Positions 52,407 through 60,696 of a stretch of DNA of 64,000 nucleotides are shown here, one piece after another. The translations under genes were made by a program, and so were the position numbers. Origin of the DNA: Neotabrizicola shimadae (GTDB taxonomy: Bacteria > Pseudomonadota > Alphaproteobacteria > Rhodobacterales > Rhodobacteraceae); contig NZ_CP069370.1 in assembly GCF_019623905.1 (NCBI RefSeq), positions 434,001 through 498,000 of the forward strand. The letters are read 5' to 3'. Each line of letters opens with the position of its first letter. The first letter of the stretch is position 1. Under the pieces are notes generated by a model, which was not told the DNA's origin, did no database searches, and worked only from the letters and a program-made list of their open reading frames with translations.

Positions 52407-53930
52407 TCATTCGCCCCGCGGCACCATCCGCCCCGTCAAGGGCACCTCTTCCAGCCAGAACGAAACCAGGAAGCCGATCACCGCCATCACCACCACGATC
52501 CAGTAGATCGGATGAATGGCGGTCACGATGGCGCCAGCCAGTTGCGCCTTCTGCTCGGCCGGCAAGGCCGCCGCCATGGCCGGCCCGATGTCCAGACCGC
52601 CCGCGAAGCCGATCTCGCCCAACTCTGCGGCAACCCCAGCCGTGAACAAGGCCCCAAAGACGGCCACGGCCAGCGATCCGCCGATCTGGCGGAACATCAC
52701 ACCTGCCGCCGTCGCTGTGCCCAGCATCTCGCGCGGGACCGAGTTCTGCACGGCCGTCGTCACCACCGGGAAGATGCACCCCATACCCGCCCCCAGCACC
52801 AGGATCGCCAGGCCGAACTGTACCGTGCCGGTCGCTTCGCCCAGAAGTGTCAGTTGCAGGGCGCCGGCCGCCATCAGCGCCGTGCCGATCATCGGCAGCG
52901 TCCGATACTTGCCGGTGCGCCCCATGTAGCGGCCTGCCGCGGTCGAGGTCAGCAGGATCCCGGCGGTCATGGGCACCAGCATCAGCCCCGACACGGTGGG
53001 CGACATGCCCAGAGCGATCTGAAGGTAAAGCGGCAGAAAGGTGATCGCGCCGAACATGGCCGCGCCGGTGATGAAGCCGATGATCGACGTCATCACAAAG
53101 ACATTCTGCCGCAACAGCGACGGCGGCAGGATCGGCTCGGCCGCCCGCGACTCGATCACGAAGAACAGCCCGCCTGCGACAAGGGTCGCCGCAATCAGGG
53201 CCAGCGCCATGGGCGAAGTCCAGGGAATCGTATGTCCGCCAAGGCTGGTCACCAGGGTCAGCGAGGCCAGCGCGATCGACAGCGTGGCCGCCCCCGCCCA
53301 GTCGATGCTGTGGCTGACTCGTCGGCCCGTCGGCGCAAAGCCCGCCGCAAAACCCGCCGCGGCGATCAGACCCACGGGGATGTTGATGTAGAAGATCCAG
53401 TGCCAGCTGGCCACCTCGACAAACCATCCGCCAAGCAGGGGCCCGGCCACCGAAGACAGCGAGAATACGGCAGCGAACACACCTTGCACCTTGCCGCGGT
53501 CGCGCGGCGCAATCACGTCACCGACCACCGCCAGTGCCAGCACGAACAGGCCGCCGCCGCCCAGCCCCTGCAACGCCCGCGCCGCGATCAGGAAGGTCAT
53601 CGAATCCGCAAGACCGCACAATGTGGACCCGATCAGGAACAGCCCGACCGACAGGAAGACCATGTTCCGCCGGCCATAAAGGTCGCCCAGCTTGCCATAA
53701 AGCGGCGCCACCACGGTCGAGGCCAGGATATAGGCCGTCACCACCCAGGACAGGTGATCCAGCCCGCCCAGATCCGACACGATGGTCGGCAGGGCAGTGG
53801 ATACGATGGTCTGGTCCAGCGAGGCGAGCAGAAGCAGAAGCCCGATCGACACCACGACCAAGCGAACCGAACCCCGAGGGGCCTGTGACGGGGCGTTGGG
53901 CGCCGATGCGGCAGAAGGGGAGTCGGTCAT
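52407..53930 (-). CDS. MFS multidrug exporter (DHA2, 14-helix, EmrB/QacA type)
   Basis: 507 residues from the ATG at 53930. The MFS loop motif GKLGDLYGRRNM follows helix 2, and DQTIVSTALPTI in helix 1 is the DHA2 drug-exporter signature; spacing and length suit 14 helices. It should expel lipophilic compounds by proton antiport. The gene is divergent from a MarR regulator, the classic pair for efflux control. The 552-residue reading frame extends upstream through the promoter and is rejected. Confidence 0.9.
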   Translation of the reverse strand: MTDSPSAASAPNAPSQAPRGSVRLVVVSIGLLLLLASLDQTIVSTALPTIVSDLGGLDHLSWVVTAYILASTVVAPLYGKLGDLYGRRNMVFLSVGLFLIGSTLCGLADSMTFLIAARALQGLGGGGLFVLALAVVGDVIAPRDRGKVQGVFAAVFSLSSVAGPLLGGWFVEVASWHWIFYINIPVGLIAAAGFAAGFAPTGRRVSHSIDWAGAATLSIALASLTLVTSLGGHTIPWTSPMALALIAATLVAGGLFFVIESRAAEPILPPSLLRQNVFVMTSIIGFITGAAMFGAITFLPLYLQIALGMSPTVSGLMLVPMTAGILLTSTAAGRYMGRTGKYRTLPMIGTALMAAGALQLTLLGEATGTVQFGLAILVLGAGMGCIFPVVTTAVQNSVPREMLGTATAAGVMFRQIGGSLAVAVFGALFTAGVAAELGEIGFAGGLDIGPAMAAALPAEQKAQLAGAIVTAIHPIYWIVVVMAVIGFLVSFWLEEVPLTGRMVPRGE

Positions 53931-53961
53931 GGCAGCCTCGCGGTCATCAGGGTAGGCGCCG

Positions 53962-54023
53962 GTGATAGGCCGGGCCAATTTATGTGTCAATGGCACATTA
54001 TTGCAGAACGCATGTGATTGACA
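53962..54023. promoter_or_regulatory. Divergent promoter/operator between MFS pump and MarR gene
   Basis: For the pump (minus strand), TTGACA (53990-53985), 17 bases, TATCAC (53967-53962). On the plus strand TTGACA at 54018-54023 may serve marR. Between them AATTTATGTG-TCAATG-GCACATTATT (53977-54000 area) is an imperfect palindrome overlapping the pump -35, and CATGTGATTGACAT repeats its half-site. This is a likely MarR binding region that shuts both genes. Confidence 0.65.
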
Positions 54024-54052
54024 TACGCAAGCGATTGGCCCATTTCGGTGCC

Positions 54053-54607
54053 ATGACGACCGCACCCCATGACAGTTATGTTGAACGCCTGACCGCGGCT
54101 CTTGCCGGCGCCGGTTTCGCGCCCCCGGTCGCGGAAGCCCTGGCCGGTTTCGACCAGGAGAATTACCAGTTCATCCGCCGTGTCCGGAAAGGTGACATCC
54201 CGAAAGCCCTGATCGAGGGGCTGGGGGTCGAGGTCGAACCGATGCAGTTCCACGCGCTCGCGGCCGTGACCCGCATCGCCTCGGGCTTCGGGCGCGACGG
54301 GCCGGGCGAGGTCACCGTGGGTCATCTGGCCGAGGATCTGATGGTCGATGCGTCGCGCGCCAGTCGCCTGGCGTCCGATCTCGTGGACCGTGGCTTCCTG
54401 CGTCGCGCCGTCAGCCAGCAGGACGGCCGCCGCTCTGTGCTCGAGGCGACCGAGGCCGGGCAGGCCCTGATCGAACGCTTTCTCGCGGCGAAGTGGGAGC
54501 GCACGATCCGCCTCTTCCGCGATTGGCCCGAAGAAGACATCCTGACCTTCGCGCGTCTCTTCCGCCGCTATGGTGAAGGGATGCGGGAGCAGTACCCTTC
54601 CGGCTGA
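54053..54607 (+). CDS. MarR-family transcriptional regulator
   Basis: 184 residues from the ATG at 54053. The winged helix-turn-helix is about 85-140 (GEVTVGHLAEDLMVDASRASRLASDLVDRGFLRRAV, then the DGRRSVLEATEAGQAL wing). N- and C-terminal helices give dimerisation. It probably represses the divergent MFS pump and itself, with the inducer unknown. The longer frame from 53984 starts inside the operator and is less likely. Confidence 0.88.
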   Translation: MTTAPHDSYVERLTAALAGAGFAPPVAEALAGFDQENYQFIRRVRKGDIPKALIEGLGVEVEPMQFHALAAVTRIASGFGRDGPGEVTVGHLAEDLMVDASRASRLASDLVDRGFLRRAVSQQDGRRSVLEATEAGQALIERFLAAKWERTIRLFRDWPEEDILTFARLFRRYGEGMREQYPSG

Positions 54608-54672
54608 ACCTCGCAGGAACATTCAAGGAACGCGGGCTTTCCCCGGCGGTTCAACCGCGCTAGGATCGTACC

Positions 54673-57039
54673 ATGACCGATGCGCCCTCCAATCCTTCCG
54701 GCCTCACGCTCAGCCAGCGCGCCATGATAGCCGCCCAGGGCCCCGCGCCCTGGCTGGATGACCTGAACCCCGCACAGCGCGCCGCGGTCGAGGCGCTGGA
54801 TGGCCCGGTCCTCATGCTCGCGGGTGCCGGCACCGGCAAGACCAAGGCGCTGACCGCCCGCATCGCGCATCTCCTGCGCATGGGAAAGGCGCGCCCGAAC
54901 GAGATCCTCTCCGTCACCTTCACCAACAAAGCCGCGCGCGAGATGAAGGACAGGGTGGGCCGCCTTCTGGGCGAGGTGGCCGAGGGAATGCCCTGGATGG
55001 GCACCTTCCATTCGCTTTCCGTGAAGATCCTGCGCCGCCATGCCGAACTGGTCGGCCTGCGGTCGAACTTCACCATCCTCGATACCGACGATCAGCTGCG
55101 CCTGTTGAAGCAACTCGTCGCCGCTTCGAACATCGACGACAAGCGTTGGCCCGCCCGGATGCTGGCCGGCATGATCGACGGCTGGAAGAACCGCGCGCTC
55201 ACCCCGCAGAAGGTCCCGTCAAGCGAAGCCCATGCCTATGCGGGCAAGGGCACGGAACTCTACGAACAATACCAGGACCGGCTGAAGACCCTGAATGCCG
55301 TCGATTTCGGCGACCTGCTTCTGCACTGCGTCACCATCTTCCAGGCTCACCCCGACGTGCTGGCCCAATACCAGCGATGGTTCCGCTACATCCTGGTCGA
55401 CGAATATCAGGACACCAACATCGCCCAGTATCTCTGGCTGCGGCTGTTGGCGCAGGCCCACCACAACATCTGCTGCGTCGGCGACGACGACCAGTCCATC
55501 TATGGCTGGCGCGGGGCCGAGGTTGGCAACATCCTTCGTTTCGAGAAGGATTTTCCCGGCGCCAAGGTCATCCGGCTGGAACAGAACTACCGCTCCACCC
55601 CCCATATCCTCGCCGCCGCCTCAGGCGTGATCGCGGTGAATGCCGGGCGGCTTGGAAAGACGCTGTGGACGGAAGAGCAGGAGGGCGAGAAAGTCCGCCT
55701 CATCGGTCATTGGGACGGCGAGGAAGAAGCACGCTGGATCGGGGAAGAGGTTGAAAGCCTCCAGCGGGGCAGGGCGGTCGGCCGCTTCCGGCTGGACGAC
55801 ATGGCGATCCTCGTGCGCGCTTCCCACCAGATGCGCGCCTTCGAAGACCGCTTCCTGACCATCGGCCTGCCCTACCGTGTCATCGGCGGCCCGCGCTTCT
55901 ATGAACGGCAGGAAATCCGCGACGCGATGGCCTATTTCCGCCTCGCCGTCTCGCCCGACGACGACCTGGCATTCGAGCGTGTGGTGAACCTTCCCAAGCG
56001 CGGCCTTGGTGAAAAGGCGCAGGGCGACATCCAGCGATTTTCCCGCGCCGCGGGCGTCTCGCTTCTGGAGGGCGCGCGCGAGATGGTGGCGCGCGGCCTG
56101 ATCGGGGGCAAGGGCGGCGGGCAACTCCGCGCCTTCGTCGACGGCGTGGACCGCTGGCACGAGACCACGCTGAACCTCGAAGCCAACCACGTCGAACTGG
56201 CCGAGAAAATCCTCGACGAATCCGGCTACACGGCGATGTGGCAGGCCGACAAGACGCCCGAGGCGCCCGGACGGCTCGACAACCTGAAGGAACTGGTCAA
56301 GGCGCTGGAGCAGTTCGAGAATCTTCAAGGCTTTCTCGAACATGTCGCCCTCATCATGGACAATGACACCGAAGAGGCGATCGACAAGGTCTCGATCATG
56401 ACGCTCCACGCCGCCAAAGGGCTGGAGTTTCCGGTGGTGTTCCTGCCCGGCTGGGAAGACGGCCTGTTTCCCAGCCAGCGCAGCATGGACGAATCGGGCC
56501 TCAAGGGGCTCGAGGAAGAACGTCGCCTGGCCTATGTCGGCATCACCCGGGCCGAGGTGCTCTGCACAATTTCCTTCGCCGCGAACCGCCGCGTCTATGG
56601 CCAGTGGCAAAGCCAGCTTCCCAGCCGGTTCATCGACGAACTGCCGGCGGCCCATGTCGAGGTTCTCACGCCGCCCGGCCTTTACGGCGGCGGCTACGGC
56701 GCGGCGGCGCCCTTCGCCGGCACAAGTTTCGGCTCATCGCTCGAAGACCGCGTCGCCAAGGCCGATGTCTACAACTCCCCCGGTTGGCGCCGCCTGCAGG
56801 ACCGCAGCAGCGCGCGCCCGGTCAGCCAGCCACGCGAGGCGCGGGGCACGGTGATCGACATCACCGCCGCCTCGGCCTACGCGGTCGGCGACCGCGTGTT
56901 CCACCAGAAGTTCGGCTATGGCCGCGTGACAGGGATCGAGGGCGACAAGCTCGACATCGCGTTTGACAAGGCCGGGTCGAAGAAGGTCGTGGCCCAGTTC
57001 ATCGTGCCAGCCGAACAGGCCGACGACGTGCCGTTCTAG
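54673..57039 (+). CDS. uvrD: UvrD/PcrA-type superfamily 1 DNA helicase
   Basis: 788 residues. Walker A is K56 in AGAGTGKTK, Walker B VDEYQDTN, with GDDDQSIYGWRGA (motif III) and HAAKGLEFPVVF and YVGITRAEVL (V, VI). The C-terminal 60 residues (VGDRVFHQKFGYGRVTGIEG) form the tudor-like RNA-polymerase-binding tail of PcrA/UvrD. It unwinds DNA 3'-5' in nucleotide-excision and mismatch repair and in replication restart. MarR ends 65 bases upstream. Confidence 0.95.
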   Translation: MTDAPSNPSGLTLSQRAMIAAQGPAPWLDDLNPAQRAAVEALDGPVLMLAGAGTGKTKALTARIAHLLRMGKARPNEILSVTFTNKAAREMKDRVGRLLGEVAEGMPWMGTFHSLSVKILRRHAELVGLRSNFTILDTDDQLRLLKQLVAASNIDDKRWPARMLAGMIDGWKNRALTPQKVPSSEAHAYAGKGTELYEQYQDRLKTLNAVDFGDLLLHCVTIFQAHPDVLAQYQRWFRYILVDEYQDTNIAQYLWLRLLAQAHHNICCVGDDDQSIYGWRGAEVGNILRFEKDFPGAKVIRLEQNYRSTPHILAAASGVIAVNAGRLGKTLWTEEQEGEKVRLIGHWDGEEEARWIGEEVESLQRGRAVGRFRLDDMAILVRASHQMRAFEDRFLTIGLPYRVIGGPRFYERQEIRDAMAYFRLAVSPDDDLAFERVVNLPKRGLGEKAQGDIQRFSRAAGVSLLEGAREMVARGLIGGKGGGQLRAFVDGVDRWHETTLNLEANHVELAEKILDESGYTAMWQADKTPEAPGRLDNLKELVKALEQFENLQGFLEHVALIMDNDTEEAIDKVSIMTLHAAKGLEFPVVFLPGWEDGLFPSQRSMDESGLKGLEEERRLAYVGITRAEVLCTISFAANRRVYGQWQSQLPSRFIDELPAAHVEVLTPPGLYGGGYGAAAPFAGTSFGSSLEDRVAKADVYNSPGWRRLQDRSSARPVSQPREARGTVIDITAASAYAVGDRVFHQKFGYGRVTGIEGDKLDIAFDKAGSKKVVAQFIVPAEQADDVPF

Positions 57040-57058
57040 GGCAAATTTCTTCGGACCT

Positions 57059-58204
57059 TCAGAACCGCCTGAACCGCTCCAGCCCCTGCAAGGCCAGCCC
57101 GGCCACCAAGCCCCAGAAGGCTGCGCCCACCCCGAAGGCCGCCACGCCCGAAGCCGTGACCGCCAGCGTCATCGCCGCGGCAAAGCGCGTCGGCTCCGGC
57201 GTGAAGGCCCCAGCCAGCGCCCCGGTCAACGGCGACAAGAGCGCCAGCCCCACAATCGCCGCCAGCAGCTCTGGCGGCAGCGCCTGCAAGACCGCAATCA
57301 CCAGGGGCGACACCAGCCCCAGGCCAATCCAGAACAGCCCATAGAACACCCCCACCCGCCAGCGCGCCTTCGGGTCCGGGTGGACATCCGGCCCCATGCA
57401 GATCGCCGCGGTGATCGCCGCCATGTTGATCGGATGCGCCCCGAACAGCGCCGAAAGCCCCGACAGCCCGCCGGTCACCGCCAGCGCCGACCGCACCGGA
57501 GGCTCATATCCCGCCGCCCGCATCACCGCAAAGCCCGGCAGGTTCTGCGAGGCCATGGTGACAAGATAAAGCGGCAACCCAAGCCCGATCAGCACATCCC
57601 ACCGCAGCTCCGGCGCAATGAACTCGGGGCGCGGTAGGACCAGCCCGGTCGCGGGCAGATGCGCCAGACCCAGCCCGAAGCCAAGCGCCAGCCCCGTGGC
57701 CAAAGCCGCCAGCACCGCCCAGGCGGGCGAACGCAGCCGCACCAGCGCAAAGACCGCCACCATCGGCAGGACCACGGCAGGAAGGTCCTTCACCGCCAGC
57801 GCTCCCTTCAGGCAGAAGGGCAGCAGCACCCCGGCCAGCATCCCAGCAGCAATCCCGTCAGGGATGCGCGCCACCAGCGTGCCAAGCGGCTTCACCGCGC
57901 CCGTCAGCGCGATCAGCCCCGCCGCCAGAAGGAAGGCCCCCACCGCTTCGGGCATGGTCACGCCCTTGCTGGCCGCGATCAGCGCCGCACCGGGCGTGGA
58001 CCAGGCCAGAACCACCGGTACGCGGTGCCGCCAGCTCAGCCCCAGGCTCCCGATGCCCTTGGCGACCGAGATGGCCAGGACCCAGCTTGCCGTCTGTCCC
58101 GGCGTCGCGCCCAGGGCATGGGCCGCCGCCAGCACCAGCGCCACGGTGCTGCCAAAACCCACCATGGCGGCCACAAAGGCGGCCGAGATCAGCGATGCGC
58201 GCAT
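57059..58204 (-). CDS. BenE-family benzoate/proton symporter
   Basis: 381 residues from the ATG at 58204, about 11-12 hydrophobic segments. The N-terminal half has SWRHRVPVVLAWSTPGAALI and AVGAFLLAAGLIALTGAVKP, which match BenE, and GGLSGLSALFGAHPINMAAIT continues the pattern. It would import benzoate or a similar aromatic with protons; no benzoate-catabolism genes are near. The longer frame reads back through the RNA array at 58279-58773 and is rejected. Transcription from ccaF1 and the RNA array could run into this gene, since both are on the same strand. Confidence 0.88.
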   Translation of the reverse strand: MRASLISAAFVAAMVGFGSTVALVLAAAHALGATPGQTASWVLAISVAKGIGSLGLSWRHRVPVVLAWSTPGAALIAASKGVTMPEAVGAFLLAAGLIALTGAVKPLGTLVARIPDGIAAGMLAGVLLPFCLKGALAVKDLPAVVLPMVAVFALVRLRSPAWAVLAALATGLALGFGLGLAHLPATGLVLPRPEFIAPELRWDVLIGLGLPLYLVTMASQNLPGFAVMRAAGYEPPVRSALAVTGGLSGLSALFGAHPINMAAITAAICMGPDVHPDPKARWRVGVFYGLFWIGLGLVSPLVIAVLQALPPELLAAIVGLALLSPLTGALAGAFTPEPTRFAAAMTLAVTASGVAAFGVGAAFWGLVAGLALQGLERFRRF

Positions 58205-58278
58205 GGGTCCGTCCCGGCCTGCCTCTGGTCCGGGCGAAGATGCACGGCAAGCCGCAAGGTTCAAGTGCAAGGGAGGGT

Positions 58279-58351
58279 GCGGCGCTCCCGAGGGAGGAGG
58301 AGAGGGAGCGCCGCAGGTGCCGTCGGCCCGAGGGAGGAGGAGGGGCCGTCG
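58279..58351 (-). ncRNA. CcsR-like RNA unit 5 (distal)
   Basis: Hairpin 58321-58351 (CGGCCC / GGGCCG core, with CG-CG closing outside a T-T mismatch) and hairpin 58279-58314 (GCGGCGCTCCC / GGGAGCGCCGC, 11 perfect pairs). It is the last unit before benE. No intrinsic terminator was found after it. Confidence 0.72.
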
Positions 58352-58385
58352 CACGCCGGTCGGGGCCGAAACCCCGGAAACTTGC

Positions 58386-58454
58386 GCGGCGACCCCGAGG
58401 GAGGAGGAGGGGGCCGCCGCTGGAGACAATGGCCCGAGGGAGGAGGAGGGCCAT
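58386..58454 (-). ncRNA. CcsR-like RNA unit 4
   Basis: Hairpin 58429-58454 (ATGGCCC / GGGCCAT) and hairpin 58386-58420 (GCGGCGACCCC / GGGGCCGCCGC). The unit is nearly identical to unit 3, displaced by about 104 bases, so the two are recent duplicates. Confidence 0.72.
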
Positions 58455-58490
58455 CGCACGCCGGTCGGGGCCTAAACCCCGGAAACCTGC

Positions 58491-58558
58491 GCGGCGACCC
58501 CGAGGGAGGAGGAGGGGCCGCCGCTGGAGACAATGGCCCGAGGTAGGAGGAGGGCCAT
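58491..58558 (-). ncRNA. CcsR-like RNA unit 3
   Basis: Hairpin 58533-58558 (ATGGCCC / GGGCCAT; its loop GAGGTAGGAGGA differs from the consensus at one base) and hairpin 58491-58524 (GCGGCGACCCC / GGGGCCGCCGC). The single loop change is the only one in the array. Confidence 0.72.
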
Positions 58559-58594
58559 CGCACGTCGTTCGGGGCCAGAACCCCGGAAACTTGC

Positions 58595-58664
58595 GCGGCG
58601 ACCCCGAGGGAGGAGGAAGGGGCCGCCGCTTGTCCGTCCGGTCCGAGGGAGGAGGAGAGGACCG
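58595..58664 (-). ncRNA. CcsR-like RNA unit 2
   Basis: Hairpin 58639-58664 (CGGTCC / GGACCG) and hairpin 58595-58629 (GCGGCGACCCC / GGGGCCGCCGC, one mismatch), loops with the CCUCCUCCC motif on the minus strand. Loop centres are 39 bases apart. The stems differ from unit 1 although the loops are the same. Confidence 0.72.
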
Positions 58665-58702
58665 TCCGAAGCTGGTGGAAGCCCAGGGCTTCCGAAGAAA
58701 GT

Positions 58703-58773
58703 GCGGCGATACGAGGGAGGAGGAGACGTATCGCCGCTTTTGCTACAGGCCCCGAGGGAGGAGGAAGGGGCCT
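58703..58773 (-). ncRNA. CcsR-like RNA unit 1 (proximal to ccaF1)
   Basis: Two hairpins: 58747-58773 (arms AGGCCCC / GGGGCCT) and 58703-58737 (arms GCGGCGATACG / CGTATCGCCGC, 11 perfect pairs). Both loops read CUCCUCCUCCCUC or close to it on the minus strand. The first begins 11 bases after the ccaF1 stop. Two closely spaced hairpins with exposed CCUCCUCCC are the published form of CcsR ('cuckoo') RNAs of Rhodobacter, whose loop can bind ribosome-binding sites. Confidence 0.75.
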
Positions 58774-58783
58774 CGCAAGAAAC

Positions 58784-58999
58784 TCAGTAGCCGTAGGCCG
58801 CCTGCGCCGCGACATCGCGGATCGACACGCGCGAGATCCCCAGGTCGGCCAGTTCGCGGTCGGTCAGGCCGTTCAGTTCCCGAACGGTACGCGAAAAGAC
58901 GGCGCGGCGTTCCAGAGCAACCTTGATCGACTTGAAGATGCCACCGACTTCGGACGACAGCGCCGGGGAAGCGGTGCGGGTGTTGTTCACATATGCCAT
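58784..58999 (-). CDS. ccaF1: DUF1127 protein, CcaF1-like RNA-associated protein
   Basis: 71 residues from the ATG at 58999 (GTGAGGCTGAC before it), the same length as Rhodobacter CcaF1. The C-terminal DUF1127 core is FSRTVRELNGLTDRELADLG followed by ISRVSIRDVAAQAAYGY. CcaF1 in R. sphaeroides is a small RNA-binding protein co-transcribed with the CcsR RNAs under stress sigma factors. The same layout occurs here with the array 11 bases downstream. No clear RpoH-type promoter was recognised in the 265-base upstream gap. The symbol is by analogy. Confidence 0.85.
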   Translation of the reverse strand: MAYVNNTRTASPALSSEVGGIFKSIKVALERRAVFSRTVRELNGLTDRELADLGISRVSIRDVAAQAAYGY

Positions 59000-59265
59000 G
59001 TCAGCCTCACATTCTCTTCTTGGCGCGGCTGGACCTTCCGGGTGTCGGGGTCTGCCCTCGCTGTTAGGGGTAACATGAGGGATTTGCTGCACCTGCACAA
59101 TGGGCCATGCCGCAACGCAGCTATGCGCAATCCGCATGGGTTCCTTTACGGAAACGTCAAGGAATGCAGCACCTTCGCTGAACTCTTGGGCAGAGACGAA
59201 ACGACCCCTTGCCCTTCTGCCGAAAGCGCACGACCTATGCCAGGGAATCTGGCGGAGAAAACACG

Positions 59266-60351
59266 ATGGCCATCACGCGCGAAGGGGTAATGGAGATTCT
59301 TCGGGGCATCCGGCTGCCCGACGGCGCCGATCTCGTAAGCCGCGACATGATTCGAGCCCTGTCCATCGCCGGCGGCCAGGTCCGTTTCGTGATCGAAGCG
59401 GAAACGCCCGAACAGGCGCGCGCCTTCGAGCCCGCCCGCGCCGCGGCCGAACAGGCGCTCCGCGCCGCGCCCGAGGTCAGCGATGTCCAGGTGGTGATGA
59501 CGGCGCATGGCCCCGCGGCCAAGGCGCCGCCCCAGGAGGCCGCGCCAAACCTGCGCATCGGCCAGCACCCCACCCCCCACCAGGGCGGGCCGCAGCGCAT
59601 CTCGGGCATCGACCGCATCCTCGCAGTGGCCTCGGGCAAGGGCGGTGTGGGCAAATCCACCGTGTCCTCGAACCTCGCCGTCGCGCTGGCCCGGCAGGGC
59701 CGCCGCGTCGGGCTGCTGGATGCCGATATCTACGGCCCCAGCCAACCCCGCATGATGGGCGTCAAGGGCCGCCCCTCCAGCCCCGACGGCAAGTCCATCG
59801 ACCCGGTCACCGCGCACGGCGTCACCATGATGTCGCTTGGCCTGATGCTGAAGGAAGACGAGGCCGTCATCTGGCGCGGCCCCATGCTGATGGGCGCGCT
59901 GCAGCAGCTTCTGACTCAGGTGAACTGGGGCAAGCTGGATGTCCTCGTCATCGACCTGCCGCCTGGCACCGGCGATGTGCAACTCACCCTCTGCCAGCGC
60001 ACCCACCTGACCGGCGCGCTTGTCGTCTCCACGCCGCAGGACGTGGCGCTGCTCGATGCGCGCAAGGCCATCGACATGTTCCTCAAGCTCAAGACGCCGA
60101 TCCTTGGCCTGATCGAGAACATGTCCTCCTATATCTGCCCAAACTGCGGCCACGAGGCGCATATCTTCGGGCACGGCGGTGTGAGGGCCGAGGCCGCAAA
60201 GCTGGACGTGCCCTTCCTGGGCGAAATCCCCCTCAGCCTCGCCGTGCGCGAGGCAGGCGACAGCGGCACCCCGATCGCGCTTGGCGACGGGCCCGAAGCC
60301 CAGGCCTATGCCCGCCTGGCCGAGCGTCTGATCGGCGGCGGAATGGCCTGA
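59266..60351 (+). CDS. mrp: Mrp/ApbC-type P-loop iron-sulfur carrier
   Basis: 361 residues from the ATG at 59266 (GGCGGAGAAA upstream). An N-terminal DUF59-like domain (1-85; [20 protein letters not shown]) precedes a MinD-like ATPase with GKGGVGKST (about 124-132) and [15 protein letters not shown]. The CPNCG pair (C291, C294) binds a bridging Fe-S cluster between two subunits. It delivers Fe-S clusters to target proteins. It is followed by a strong terminator, so it is a single-gene transcript. Confidence 0.94.
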   Translation: MAITREGVMEILRGIRLPDGADLVSRDMIRALSIAGGQVRFVIEAETPEQARAFEPARAAAEQALRAAPEVSDVQVVMTAHGPAAKAPPQEAAPNLRIGQHPTPHQGGPQRISGIDRILAVASGKGGVGKSTVSSNLAVALARQGRRVGLLDADIYGPSQPRMMGVKGRPSSPDGKSIDPVTAHGVTMMSLGLMLKEDEAVIWRGPMLMGALQQLLTQVNWGKLDVLVIDLPPGTGDVQLTLCQRTHLTGALVVSTPQDVALLDARKAIDMFLKLKTPILGLIENMSSYICPNCGHEAHIFGHGGVRAEAAKLDVPFLGEIPLSLAVREAGDSGTPIALGDGPEAQAYARLAERLIGGGMA

Positions 60352-60392
60352 TCGCCGATCACGGCCGAATCACGCGACCGCGATTCGCGGTG

Positions 60393-60420
60393 AATCCGGG
60401 GTGAAAGCCCCGGATTTTTT
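60393..60420 (+). terminator. Intrinsic terminator after mrp
   Basis: AATCCGGGG (60393-60401) and CCCCGGATT (60408-60416) pair around TGAAAG, with six T ending at 60420. The strongest intrinsic terminator seen in the window. Confidence 0.9.
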
Positions 60421-60622
60421 CATTCCAGGGGGTAGGCCTGGGATTTGGCCCCACTGGATGGGAAAAATCTGCACGGCCACTGCCTCGGTCTGGGATGGCC
60501 TCCGCCTTCTAGATATGGGGCCTCGCGCAACCCCTTCCGCTAGGTTTTGCGAACGTCGCCGCATCCCCCAGGGGGCGACCGCGGATTCCGCGCCACAGTG
60601 GGTGATGGGCTCGCAAGTTCCG

Positions 60623-60666
60623 CCCAAACAAACCCATTGCGTCCCATAAAATCCCATGGCATCCCT
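60623..60666 (+). promoter_or_regulatory. MraZ-box array upstream of the dcw cluster
   Basis: CCCA occurs at 60623, 60633, 60643 and 60653, exactly 10 bases apart, with CCCT at 60663. On the minus strand this reads TGGG at one-helical-turn spacing, the repeat type bound by MraZ rings. It lies 260-305 bases before mraZ, ahead of the presumed promoter of the leader RNA. MraZ binding is inferred from the known motif and the gene downstream. Confidence 0.82.
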
Positions 60667-60696
60667 TGTTCATCGGAAGACGACGGGCAGTAAGAA

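Larger units (their letters stand above)
58279..58773 (-). repeat. Tandem array of five two-hairpin RNA units
   Basis: Ten hairpins with nearly invariant loops are spaced in pairs: 38-40 bases within a pair and 66-69 between pairs, giving a unit of about 104 bases. Units 3 and 4 and the inter-unit segments (a CGGGG..CCCCG mini-hairpin at 58361-58376 and equivalents near 58466 and 58570) are nearly identical, showing tandem duplication. Arms differ between units but keep pairing. No protein-coding gene lies in this 495-base stretch. Confidence 0.85.

Noticed and set aside
54005-54053. Longer MarR start at 53984
   Set aside because: It would begin within the operator region and add residues unlike the family.
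58279-58773. CRISPR array
   Set aside because: The conserved part is a hairpin loop, and each 'spacer' is an arm complementary to its other side. Spacing alternates 38-40 and 66-69 bases. No cas genes are near.
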